From Chara braunii (Eukaryota > Streptophyta > Charophyceae > Charales > Characeae): DNA of 20,732 bases. The notes below the pieces were generated by a model. It was not told where the DNA came from. It made no database searches and worked only from the letters and a program-made list of their open reading frames with translations. Shown here in pieces: positions 7,299-15,706 of this stretch. Made by a program: the position numbers and the translations under genes. The stretch is taken from the NCBI GenBank assembly GCA_003427395.1, contig BFEA01000997.1:49472-70203 (forward strand), given 5' to 3'. Each line of letters opens with the position of its first letter. Position 1 is the first letter of the stretch.

Positions 7299-7438
7299 AA
7301 AAACTTTGCAATCTGGTATGCTACGGGTTTCCCCGTATGCCTATAGATAGGCGTAGTGGTAGGTAGGTAGTGTGAGGAAAAATTCAGAGAAGAGTATAGT
7401 TTTATATATTAAAAAAAAAAAAAAAAAAACTTTGCAAT
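7299..7438 (+). mobile_element. Short retroposed insert with poly(A) and 14-bp target-site duplication
   Basis: AAAAACTTTGCAAT occurs at 7299-7312 and 7425-7438. The insert 7313-7424 ends in about 18 A just before the second copy. Its body is about 95 bp and includes GGCGTAGTGGTAGG, which resembles an RNA polymerase III A box; no B box is seen. It is likely a truncated or unusual SINE-like retroposon. Confidence 0.65.
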
Positions 7439-7520
7439 TTGCAAATTTGCAAAACAGCCCACTACTTGTAGTGGAGATGAGAACAAACAAACAGGGCCCC
7501 AACGTGAAGTGCTGCTACGA

Positions 7521-7624
7521 CCGGGGGCAAGGTCCCACTTGCGCAAATTAGGAGATTTCGGCCGTTGATCTATGCTATCTACGGTCAGGAGCTCTTAATT
7601 CGTGCAAGTGGGACCTAGCCCCGG
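7521..7624. mobile_element. Short inverted-repeat element E2 (GTCCCAC family)
   Basis: The ends are CCGGGGGCAAGGTCCCACTT (left) and AAGTGGGACCTAGCCCCGG (right), close to a perfect inverted pair. The interior holds GGCCGTTGATC and CTACGGTCA, as in E1. It is 104 bp and foldable along most of its length. Confidence 0.85.
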
Positions 7625-7648
7625 TACGCTACCCGTCATTACACCCGT

Positions 7649-7923
7649 GGGGGCGAGGTCCCTCTGGCGCGCGCAGTTTTGCATCTGGAGATCGACGGCC
7701 ATCAATAGAAAAAGCCAGAAATAGGAAAGGCGTACCCAAGAGCCAACAGCCTAGCTCAGTGGGTACACCATGGAACTGCTGAAATACAGACGCGTGTTCG
7801 AACCTTGATGATGGAACTTGTTGACGAGTAAAAAACCAAATATTTCTGAATTGCAGACATTTCAAAAAAAAAAGAAAAAAAAAAAAGAAAAGAAACGAAA
7901 TAGGAAAGGCGCTCAAGTGGGAC
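7649..7923. mobile_element. Short inverted-repeat element E3, split by a SINE
   Basis: The left end GGGGGCGAGGTCCCTCTGGC and right part GCTCAAGTGGGAC bracket a core with GAGATCGACGGCCATCAAT. Removing the SINE and one target copy leaves an element of about 95 bp, similar in size to E1 and E2. The SINE insertion is therefore younger than E3. Confidence 0.65.
7733..7896 (+). mobile_element. tRNA-derived SINE with perfect 15-bp target-site duplication
   Basis: The internal RNA polymerase III promoter is clear: A box TAGCTCAGTGGG (7752-7763) and B box GTTCGAACC (7796-7804), 44 bp apart, the spacing expected in a tRNA gene. A tRNA-unrelated stretch follows and the element ends in an A-rich tail (about 7864-7895). 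GAAATAGGAAAGGCG at 7718-7732 and 7897-7911 is the target-site duplication. At 164 bp it is probably full length. Mobilisation would need a partner LINE elsewhere (family knowledge). Confidence 0.9.
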
Positions 7924-7939
7924 ACGAAGCTTACCCACA

Positions 7940-8092
7940 GGCCGCTCCCACTTGAGTGCGTTTTTTTTTTTTTTTTTCATTTCTCATTCTCAATTTTGGG
8001 CCGTCGATCTCCATTTTAGGCCGTCGATCTCCAGAACCTACGGCCAGCAATGAATGAAAAAAACGAAAAATGCGCCCCCCAGTGGGACTCCA
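7940..8092. mobile_element. Short inverted-repeat element E4 with internal 22-bp duplication
   Basis: The ends are GCTCCCACTTGAGTGCG (left) and TGCGCCCCCCAGTGGGACTC (right). A T18 run follows the left end. The core carries two tandem copies of GGCCGTCGATCTCCA-type sequence (about 7998-8035), followed by CCTACGGCCAGCAATGAATG. Confidence 0.6.
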
Positions 8093-8244
8093 CCGAAAGA
8101 TTCTTAAAACACATGACCGTTGATCTTCCGAATCGAAGGGTCAGAAATCAAGATTCCACGTAGGGGACGGAATCTCGCACCCGCGGGAGGGGGGCCCTGC
8201 CGACCGACGAAAATGGAAACAAGCTGCACTATTGCTCGTGTACC
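8093..8244. other. Core-like fragment (E5) without clear ends, plus spacer
   Basis: ATGACCGTTGATCTTCCGAATCGAAGGGTCAG-type sequence around 8114-8145 matches the core of the neighbouring elements. The flanking GATTCTTAAAAC and ATCAAGATTCCACG are only weakly inverted. The rest is unassigned. Confidence 0.45.
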
Positions 8245-8360
8245 CCGGGGCCAAGTTCCACGTACCCGAATTCTTGAGTTTCTGACCGTAGATTAGGAAG
8301 ATCGACGGTCACACATGAATAATCAGCAAAGAATCAGCGTAACTGGGACTCGGTCCCCGG
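8245..8360. mobile_element. Short inverted-repeat element E6
   Basis: The left end CCGGGGCCAAGTTCCACGTA pairs with the right end AACTGGGACTCGGTCCCCGG. The interior reads CTGACCGTAGATTAGGAAGA followed by TCGACGGTCAC, an inverted ACCGTNGAT core. No coding capacity. Confidence 0.75.
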
Positions 8361-8530
8361 TAGCTGGGCGGGAGATTCTTTCTGTCCTACCAGTACGCGT
8401 ACGTTATCGCGGGGTTTCAGAAAACGTGAACAAGACAAGCATCCATCATTGCATCAGCTGAATGGTACCGAAAGGGTTTTGATAAAAAAAACAGGAACGG
8501 TATAAACAATAAACATGTACCCGTTAGGAG

Positions 8531-8632
8531 TAAGGGCCAGATCCCACTAGCCCCTATGCTTCATGTCTGAACGTTGATCTTCGTAATCGAGGGTGAAAAA
8601 TGAATAATCGAGGGTAGTGGGATCTGACCTTA
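8531..8632. mobile_element. Short inverted-repeat element E7
   Basis: The ends are TAAGGGCCAGATCCCACTA (8531-8549) and TAGTGGGATCTGACCTTA (8615-8632), nearly perfect. The core carries GAACGTTGATCTTCGTAATCG and repeats of AATCGAGGGT. Confidence 0.8.
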
Positions 8633-8901
8633 AGTAAATAGATCTCTACCGTAGTTCGAAGCCTGAACGAATCGCGTGAGCACAATGAAGTTAGGGGGGG
8701 GGGGCATCCTTTCCTTTTAAATATTTGAAAAACAAACCGTCAACGGGACAGAGACGATTCACTTCACAGCTCTGGGCGAAACGAAGCTCGAGGTCTCAGG
8801 TCCACTAACGCTGTGCGTTCGTGCTAAGGAAGCATGAAGTAGAGACGGCCTGGGACAAACGTTCTCTATAGTACATACCGATACTCTAGGCAAGGACCAT
8901 C
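8633..8901. other. Unassigned spacer with a G run
   Basis: A G homopolymer lies at about 8693-8704. A B-box-like GTTCGAAGCC is near 8656 without an A box. I see no gene. Confidence 0.5.
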
Positions 8902-9007
8902 ACCGTCTTCACCCGAATAGAACGCCCGGTCATTATAGCCGTATTTGGGGCAACTTTCAGACCAGATGTGGCTATAATGACCGGGCGTTCTATCGGGTGA
9001 AGACGGT
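8902..9007. mobile_element. Foldback hairpin, copy 2 (39/38-bp near-perfect arms)
   Basis: The left arm 8902-8940 (ACCGTCTTCACCCGAATAGA ... GGTCATTATAGCC) and right arm 8970-9007 are reverse complements except for one missing base. The 29-nt loop is 8941-8969. The left arm matches copy 1 at 1112-1151 at most positions. The right arm differs from copy 1 in the same places as its own left arm. The loop resembles the reversed loop of copy 1 (CTGAAAnTTnCCCCAAATAC). Transcription would give a dsRNA-like hairpin. Confidence 0.9.
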
Positions 9008-9440
9008 AGATGGGGGACAATGACAGGGACAATGCCAATGCGCTCATGGTGCTCGCCTACACCTCGCGTCCCAATTGCCGCCTTGACAAGGTCCGTTCGA
9101 TAGTGATGGAGGACAAATGACAATGTGCTCATGGGGCTCAACTAGGCCTCCACATCCCAAGTGCCCTGTCTACAAGGTTGGTTTGATAGTGATGGGGACA
9201 AATGACAATGTGGTCATGGGGCTCAACTACACCTAGCGTCCCAAGTGCCCCGTCCACAAGGTTCGCTCAATATTGGTCGGGGACAAATGACAATTGCTCA
9301 TGGGGCTCTACTACAACTGGCACCCCAAGTGCCCCGCCAACAACGTTCGTTTGACAGTAAAATGGGGGACAAATGAAAATGTGCTCATGGGGCGCAATTA
9401 GCGTCCCAAGTGCTCCGTCGACACGGTTTGATAGTGCTTC
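9008..9440. repeat. 85-bp tandem array, five diverged copies
   Basis: The marker GCTCATGG or its variant recurs at 9042, 9127, 9212, 9295 and 9383, giving spacings of about 85. Each unit reads GGACAAATGACAATGTGCTC, then ATGGGGCTCAACTA, CGTCCCAAGTGCCCCGTC and ACAAGGTTCGnTTGATAGTG. The array begins directly at the edge of the foldback hairpin. Confidence 0.9.
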
Positions 9441-9471
9441 AACAGGGGCTGGGTCTCTTTATCCAGCGCTG

Positions 9472-10280
9472 GTGCCTGTGATCACTGTCCATGAGGGCTG
9501 TCCGCCAGGACAGGTGATGACGGCAGGTGACAATGCCAGAGTGCAAGCACACTCCGTGACGGCATCACCATGGAGGACAGTGTGCGTCCTTGGCTGGGGT
9601 GAGTGTGCATAGTGTTCTATCCTTAACATCAGGTGGTTGGGCATAGGGTCGGCCATAACGGACTGGTGCCTGTGATCACTGTCCACGAGGGCTGTCCGCC
9701 AAGACAGGTAGTGATTGCAGGTGACAAAGCCAGAGTGCAAGCACACTCCATGACAGCATCACCATGGAGGACAGTGAGCGTCCTTGGCTGGGGTGAGTGT
9801 GCGTAGTGTGCTATCCTGAACCGCAGGTGGTTGGTTGGGCATAGGGTCCGCCATAACGGAGTGGTGCCTGTGATCAATGTCCACAAGGGCTGTCCGCCAA
9901 GACGGGTAGTGATGGCAGGTGACAATGCCAGAGTGCAAGCACCACTCCGTGAGGGGATCACCGTGGAGGACAGCGGATGTCCTCGTAGGGGGTGAGTGTG
10001 CACGATGTGCTATCCTGAAGTGCAGGTGGTTGGTTGGGCTATTTGGTCCACCATAAGGTGGGTGCTGCCATGGGCCCTACTCCCAGCACGTATCTATGAT
10101 GATGGTAGGTGACCGTGCCAGAGTGCAAGCACCACTCTGTGAGTGCATCACCACAGAGGGCAGTGAGCATCCTTGTGGGGGGTGAGTGTGCAATTTGTGC
10201 TATCCTGAATCGCAGGTGGTGGGTTGGACTATAGGGTCGGCCATAAGGTGGGCGCTTGCCGTGGGTCCGGTTCCCAGCAC
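9472..10280. repeat. About 195-bp tandem array, four to five copies
   Basis: Units start GTGCCTGTGATCACTGTCC at 9472, 9666 and 9864. Diverged units start near 10062 and 10248. Shared blocks include AGGGCTGTCCGCCA, GGTGACAATGCCAGAGTGCAAGC, CATCACCATGGAGGACAGTG and GGTGAGTGTGC. Minus-strand open frames across it repeat the same residues with the unit and change frame between copies, so I treat it as satellite-like and not coding. Confidence 0.9.
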
Positions 10281-10673
10281 GTGTATCTCCCCGGGAATAA
10301 GAACAGGGCAATCAAAAGGCGGACTATCCATCTGGCCTGGGCTTCTATCCCTGTCAGATGCTAGGACGCCCTCCTGATGTTAAGAAGAAGAAAGAAAAAA
10401 GGGTGGGCCCTGCCGCCGTGCAGGTGGCAGGGTAGCATACTGGATGGATCGAAGACGCCGAAAAGACAGTTATCCTGAGTGTAGCCTGAGTTCTGTAGAT
10501 AAGACCGCAAGGGTGCGCCAAGACAAATGTTGAGCACTGGAAACCAGAAAAAACAACAACAACATTGAAATAGAAACAAGAGGGGCCAGCCCACGGGGGC
10601 GGGTTAGGATCTTGCACATTTCCCCACCAGGTTCACGGTTTCGATAAACACAATACAACCGGCGGCTCTGCCC
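10281..10673. other. Unassigned stretch after the tandem array
   Basis: I recognise no gene or RNA. GCCGCCGTGCAGGTGGCAGG is locally palindromic. Minus-strand open frames of 60-90 codons have no recognisable domain. Confidence 0.5.
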
Positions 10674-10840
10674 TTTTTTGTTCCTGATTTCTCCTTGGAA
10701 GGGCGATGGCCTTGAGGTATATCACCTTTGAACTGACCGGGTCATTCCATCTAATGCCATATCGGGATCTGAACTCCTCTGTCTGTTTATCAACCCTGCA
10801 TGGGTATACCACTCAGCCACACACATGGGCTCGGTGCAGG
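10674..10840 (-). mobile_element. tRNA-derived SINE-like sequence
   Basis: On the minus strand the A box TGGCTGAGTGGT (complement of 10808-10819) is followed by the B box AGTTCAGATCCC (complement of 10764-10775). The head resembles Leu/Ser-type tRNAs (TGTGGCTGAGTGGTATACC). No cloverleaf closes, and non-tRNA sequence follows, ending near a short A run (minus strand, about 10672-10678). Boundaries and target-site duplications are unclear. Confidence 0.55.
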
Positions 10841-10875
10841 GCCTCCAGGTCCTTAGGTTAGCCATACTTCAGAAG

Positions 10876-10976
10876 AAAAAAAAAAAAAATCGATTCATGT
10901 GGGTCTTCCTTGCGGAAGGGGCATGCTAATCTTTTCTGTATCATTGAATTTTTTATCGGATGTCCTGACGGGCATC
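10876..10976 (-). pseudogene. U6 spliceosomal snRNA pseudogene (copy a)
   Basis: The minus strand reads GGACATCCGATAAAA, then GATACAGAAAAGATTAGCATG, CCGCAAGGAAGAC and AATCGA, in the order of plant U6 snRNA. The ACAGAGA box, which pairs with the 5' splice site, is changed to ACAGAAA. The conserved GAAATGGTCCAA 3' end is missing and replaced by 14 T, like a polymerase III terminator. The 5' stem has changed sequence but still pairs (GATGnCC with GGnCATC). The box change and lost 3' end argue for a pseudogene. Confidence 0.85.
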
Positions 10977-11074
10977 TGCTATATTCGTGGTACGGTCCTC
11001 ACAAAGAACAGGCCGTAGCGGGCTGAGCGAAACGGAAAGAGGAACAATTTGGGCAAAGGGAAAAGCGACAATTT

Positions 11075-12395
11075 GGGCCTCGCTACACTACTCGACTCTA
11101 TACAATTTGTAGAGTCGAGTCATCTATCCACTTGCTATCCATTTCTGCTCCAAAAATTGCTTTGCACAGCTGTCAGAAAACACGAATAAGGACTCTAGAC
11201 CGTTGTAGAGTCCCCAGCCTGCAGCAGCCTTTCACTGTAGAGTCCTCCTGGTAGGTCTGCCATGAGCGCCCGACTTTGGAGAGTGGGCCTAGAGTCTGGG
11301 CAGACAAATGGCACTTCCAGTTGTCTTTTTATAATCTCGACAGTCGAGGAGTCCCGGGCGGTCGAGTAAGTGGAGCAATGCCTCTATTTCCAGCATTCTG
11401 GAGATTCTGCCCACAGGAATATCGAAGGCGGGTGGGGCCGCTTCGCCAAAACAAGGCAAAGAGACAGACTCGACCTCCGTGGGATCTGACCGGAACTGTT
11501 GTGGCTGCGCAGGTTCGCATATGCGATGACTGCTGCGGCCCCTCGGGCTCCCGAGGACCCGAGGGCACGACACGAGAGACTTCACAACCTGCAGTGGCTG
11601 GCCGGGCGCCTGTTACTTATACTGTCACTGGTCAAAGCAGCAGGACCGGGAGGACCCGCGAGGCGGTACTCCATCCTAGGTAAGTGCCTCATCCCGATGA
11701 AACTCTGAATGCCAAGTGGCGTCAAAGTAGATTGTGGCAGTTGTACACCGTAGATGCTTGGGTCTAAACGAATGGAATGGTCCTGGGATGCATGATTACC
11801 GTTGATGCTCAAGATGGAGGGCTAGCAGTGCTTGGGAAAGTGGTAGTCCCCACACACTTGGGTCCCAACTGAACTGAAAAGTCCCATGTGACATGGACGC
11901 CTGGCCACCGATAATTGCTTGAAGTGACCGGAGCCGTCTGAGTAACGCCGACCGTAGGGGCTTGCGTAGGCCTATTGCTGCACAGGTCTGATCCACATAA
12001 AATAGGAAACTGCCAAGCCCCGGATGATACCAGATTGCACAGAAGTAAGTGGAAAAGGTAGGCTGCAGGCCCACACACCTCCTGGACCACCACAGCTCCC
12101 TCGATTGTCCTGCAAGTAACTCTGTCATCCCGCAGGGAATAGTGGAACGAGCATATGAGCGATGGCAGCTGGAGAAGAAAGCAAGCGACGCTGGAGATTG
12201 AAGGAAGTCACCAGGCAGGGCTTGAATGGAGCAGCGCTTTGATTGAAGAATTCGGTACTGTGTGGCGATGGAGAGGCCGGATGAAAAAGATTCTCTTGGC
12301 ATTGAATGAATGGCTGGAGAGAAATCACATTGAGCGAGTTGCACGTCACACAGAGTCTCTAAAATTTTGTAGTGTAGAGCAGTGTAGCGAGGCCC
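11075..12395. mobile_element. 1.3-kb candidate DNA transposon with 19-bp inverted ends
   Basis: GGGCCTCGCTACACTACTC (11075-11093) is mirrored by the complement of 12377-12395, GGGCCTCGCTACACTGCTC, 18 of 19 identical. Related sequence continues inside each end (ACTCTATACAATTTGTAG against CTACACTACAAAATTTTAG). The small MITEs at 1513-1656 and 7124-7248 carry the same type of ends. The longest interior frames (135 codons plus at 11276; a 231-codon minus frame at 11796-12491 that crosses the right end) match no transposase I recognise, so it is probably non-autonomous or dead. No clear target-site duplication is visible. Confidence 0.6.
11090..11213. repeat. Hairpins built on TAGAGTC
   Basis: ACTCGACTCTA (11090-11100) and TAGAGTCGAGT (11110-11120) form a perfect 11-bp stem with a 9-nt loop. 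A second stem, GGACTCTA ... TAGAGTCC, lies at about 11190-11213. Single TAGAGTC or CTAGAGTC words recur nearby (about 11237 and 11290) and again at about 16282. They sit just inside the left end of the 1.3-kb element. Confidence 0.7.
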
Positions 12396-12412
12396 ATTAC
12401 CAACAGGCCTAG

Positions 12413-12515
12413 GTCCTTCGGGAGTTGAGACATTCACTAAAATTGGAACAAAACAGAGAAGATTAGGATGGTCCCAATGGAAGGATGACACACATAAAAC
12501 GAGAAATGGTCCAAC
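12413..12515 (+). pseudogene. U6 snRNA pseudogene (copy b), near full length
   Basis: It follows plant U6 from end to end: GTCCTTCGGG, a short insertion, GAGACATTC, TAAAATTGGAACAAAACAGA, GAAGATTAGGATGG, AAGGATGACACACA, then CGAGAAATGGTCCAA. The ACAGAGA box is intact, but the catalytic AGC triad reads AGG. No TATA or upstream sequence element sits at the usual distance and no T run follows the 3' end. It is best called a pseudogene. The 3' end runs directly into CCAGCCTAGCTCA, which resembles the head of the SINE at 7733. Confidence 0.85.
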
Positions 12516-12880
12516 CAGCCTAGCTCACAAGCTGTTGATTCCTTTTTTTTCCAAATGCACTGACACCTGAAGCTATTCTTCTGTCCATTTCACCTTTCAC
12601 TACCTACCTACCACAGCTCCTAATCTGTACGGGGACTCCTATAAGCACAGCTACCTCTCACAATCAAGGGGATGCACATTGCCCCCCCCCCGCCTCCCCC
12701 CCCCCCCCAATCGGCGGTGCTCAGGGAGTAGGGTGGGGATGCCAATGGGAGGCCCAGCGAAAAAATTCTGGATAAACTGAGGCCAGTCAGTTCAATTTTT
12801 TGTTTTAAGTTTGATGAGACAAACGTGGCGCACCTGCCTAAGGTTCTGACCCCTCGGACTCAAATAAGTGAAAGATAGGG
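12516..12880. other. Spacer between U6 copies with C-rich homopolymer
   Basis: A T run lies at 12542-12550 and a C-rich run at about 12682-12709. No gene is recognised. Confidence 0.5.
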
Positions 12881-12980
12881 GTCCTTTAAGACATCCGTTC
12901 AAATTGAAACGGTAGAGAGAAGATTTGCATGGCCCCTGCATACTCAAAATTGGCCCAAAAAAAGAAAGGAAAAAAAGAAG
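12881..12980 (+). pseudogene. U6 snRNA pseudogene (copy c) with internal deletion and A-rich tail
   Basis: GTCCTTTAAGACATCCG, AAATTGAAACGGTAGAGAGA, AGATTTGCATGGCCCCTGC and TTGGCCCAA align in order with U6. About 25 nt (the AAGGATGACACGCACAAATC region) are missing. An A-rich tail (about 12956-12980) follows, as expected for an RNA-mediated retrocopy. The AGC triad reads TGC. Confidence 0.8.
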
Positions 12981-14741
12981 ATTTCCAGAGTCCTTCAATT
13001 TCCGGTCTTCCACTAACTCTCCATGGTCAGACTGTGGAACTACTCTCCATTCTCCAGAGTCTGGCACCCCTATTCCCTATTTACCCGCAGGACAATGGTA
13101 CATACAACGGAATCAAGCGAGCCGCAGCTTCATAGCTATGGAAGAATGAGGCAGAGGAAGAGAGAGATTGCATCTCCACAGTTGCTCAGGGGAAAGTGAT
13201 GAAGAAGACCGGAGGTGGGGACTAGTTATCATCAATCCAAGCTGACAGGCCACAACCCTGTTAGCCAGATGGCCAGCATGGTGGCTGACCACACGCATGG
13301 ATCAGCAGTGGGTGGCACGGTCCACCCCGATCTTCATGAGCATCCGTCTTTTAACGAGACACTCCATGATGGGTGAGACTGGCCCAGGACGGAAGATGGA
13401 ATCTGCAGACGGCATAGAAATGTACAGATTTGATCAGACTCAGAAGAGCAACTTGGGGCTTTCACCAAGAGAGGTGGCTTTGTTCAGACGTGGATCAGCG
13501 AAAGCGTATCAAATTTTATGACTGCGGGGATGTGAGGAGGAAGGATTGCCTAAGGAGTACAGAAAAGATGAGGCAGAAGTTATCCGAGAGACTTACAAGG
13601 CTGGATGGGTGTCGACTGCAGCATGCTGCAGGGTGGCGGTTATGGGACTAAAAATACGGAAGCACGCACACACAAACCGTCTTCAGACTGCCATGCAAGA
13701 GAGGAGATGAGAGGTGATACTGACGGACTGGAGGAGGAGAGGAAAGAAGGGAAGGGAGCAACTCCTTCGCTGCTTACTCTCTGCACGTGAGTCTGATGCT
13801 CACAACATTTACACACGTCTTCTTGTCTTTACCTTCCTGTGTGCATCAGCTTTCCATTACGGCCTCGAAATCATGGGCGAGGAACCACCAGCTTGCAGCA
13901 ATGAGAATCAATGCTACAAATTGCCACCTACCAAATCAAACGGAGAGTGCCTCAAATGCAGATAGGATGAGTACTTATCCTTTTTCCGAAGCGGCAGGGT
14001 GTCACACATGTCCAGGTGGAAAGGCTCTAGACGCCGGAAAGGAAAGATAACGCAAAGAGTAAGTAGAAGGACTCTAGAAGACAGGTATAATAAATGTCCT
14101 GAGCATCCGGCTCGCTCACAAATACTAAGGACGAAAGGAGTGCCTCAGGAGCAGATACAAGGAGAAGAAACATATGATCGCTGGGTCCCAACTTGAGGTG
14201 CACTTCGGAAGTGCGAAGTGATTTCGGAGAGACGGACCAAACTTCCCTTGATCTTTCCATGGTCACATCCCCAACCGCCCATCCTGATACTTTATTATTC
14301 CCCGTCCCCTCCCTGTGTCTTTTTCCCCTCTCTCACTCACACAGGGATCGGTATCCACCATAGCAGCGATGCAGACTGCCCACGCAATCTGCGGCCATCT
14401 GATGGACATTAGACGTAGACACGTCCAGCCGGACATGCAGATGCTGGGGACAAAAATACGCTTAGTGGGGTCAGGGGAAGGATGGGGGTTGAGGACATGG
14501 CCAGGGGCATTTTCTCAGAGTAGGGGGGATGGGAATGGAGGGGGATAGGGGACGGAGAACCACTCCATGTCTGGCAGAGATGCAATCAGCAGGCCAGTCT
14601 GGTCGGAGATGTTCACTGCGGCTATGGCATTCACAGAAGCTAGCTGTAAACTGGAGCTCGATCAGTGAAGATCGCTCTCAACATGCGAGACCCGTTGAAC
14701 TCCACTGCCACTCTCAAACACATGCATTCACTCGTGCCATC
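12981..14741. other. Long unassigned stretch, possibly decayed coding DNA
   Basis: Short plus-strand frames of 60-85 codons are scattered through it. One, at 13430-13651, contains KFYDCGDVRRKDCLR, faintly like a damaged retroviral zinc knuckle. Another, at 13714-13965, ends in a Cys-containing stretch (CSNENQCYKLPP). Neither is convincing. I see no RNA gene or ordered repeat. Confidence 0.4.
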
Positions 14742-14847
14742 ACGTCCTGGAGTGTGATGACATGGCAAAACACTTGTCTTTCTCAAGGCGCTCAACGTCC
14801 TGGAGTGTGATGGCATGGCAAAACACTTGTCTTTCTCAAGGCGCTCA
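14742..14847. repeat. 53-bp tandem duplication
   Basis: ACGTCCTGGAGTGTGATGnC and ATGGCAAAACACTTGTCTTT, then CTCAAGGCGCTCA, occur twice with period 53 (from 14742 and from 14795). The copies differ at one or two bases, so the duplication is recent. Confidence 0.95.
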
Positions 14848-15706
14848 AGTGCTATATCGAAAGAATCTTCCTCTGGCATGTCAGAAAGAAAGGATGAGTG
14901 AGATCATTCAACATTCTTGTTTGCGCTTCCGCTCTACGTTCAAGGGACGATTTCAAGGGTTGTGTGGAACAAGGGAAATGGTTACGGGTGTCTGAACCGC
15001 GAGCCCACCGCCGGCATCTGCGTTTGTCTGAACGATTTCCAATGATAAATGAATTGAAACAGCTGCAGGCAGGCCTACACATGGAAGGCGCAACCTCCAT
15101 GTGCACAGCTGAAAGCATCAGTAGGACTGCGTCAAGCTGGTGGTTCAATTATATCTTTGCCTCGAGGGCTCCTACACGAAGAGACACTTCCCTTCCCCTT
15201 CTCGAAGGTCTGGGCAGTAAATCCCCTGGCAACCAGGGGCAATCAATGCTGCCTGGCCCCTTCTTTATATTTCTTTCCCTTTTTTTGCTGATGCTCAGGT
15301 TTCATTGAATGTCTCAGGGATGCTGGACCCAATTTCCAGCAGGCGCTGCTCCCCACCAATAGATGGAGCCTTCACTCCTGGATCCCACTTCAAGGGGATG
15401 CTCTTATCACCACTTCAAGTGTGCATACCGGGCTGGGAAGTTCCTCCCNCCCCCCCCCCCCCCCACAAACAAAAAATAAAGAACAAGTTTTTCTCAGGGT
15501 GTGGAACCAGAAATCAGAAGAGAACGGAACAGTTCACAAAAAGCCTGGAAGGAAAACGAAGCACAGAGGCGGAGAAATCAAACACTGAAATTGTTCAGAC
15601 ACACGTGGCCGAGAGGGACACCTGGTGGGTTTGTGGCATAGGTACCGGGGAGGAAGCATCTGCGATTGTTTTTGGTTCTCCACTCCATTCCAGCCAAAAA
15701 GAGCTG
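14848..15706. other. Unassigned stretch with two small hairpins and a C run containing an N
   Basis: CACATGGA ... TCCATGTG (about 15078-15103) and CCCCTGGCAACCAGGGG (15223-15239) form short perfect stems. A C homopolymer at 15446-15464 includes one undetermined base at 15449. Plus-strand frames of 136 and 201 codons have no recognisable domains; the second crosses the N. Confidence 0.45.

Noticed and set aside
9008-10280. CRISPR-like array
   Set aside because: Units are long tandem repeats without short identical repeats and unique spacers, and the genome is eukaryotic.
9459-10311. Minus-strand frames with repeated peptide blocks
   Set aside because: The peptide repeats follow the roughly 195-bp DNA repeat and shift frame between copies, so they are satellite translations.
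11796-12491. 231-codon minus-strand open frame
   Set aside because: It overlaps the U6 copy b on the opposite strand and the right end of the 1.3-kb element, and the translation has no domain or protein-like pattern I recognise.
13430-13651. Second zinc-knuckle remnant (KFYDCGDVRRKDCLR)
   Set aside because: Only two of four metal ligands are present and spacing is wrong; similarity is too weak to annotate.
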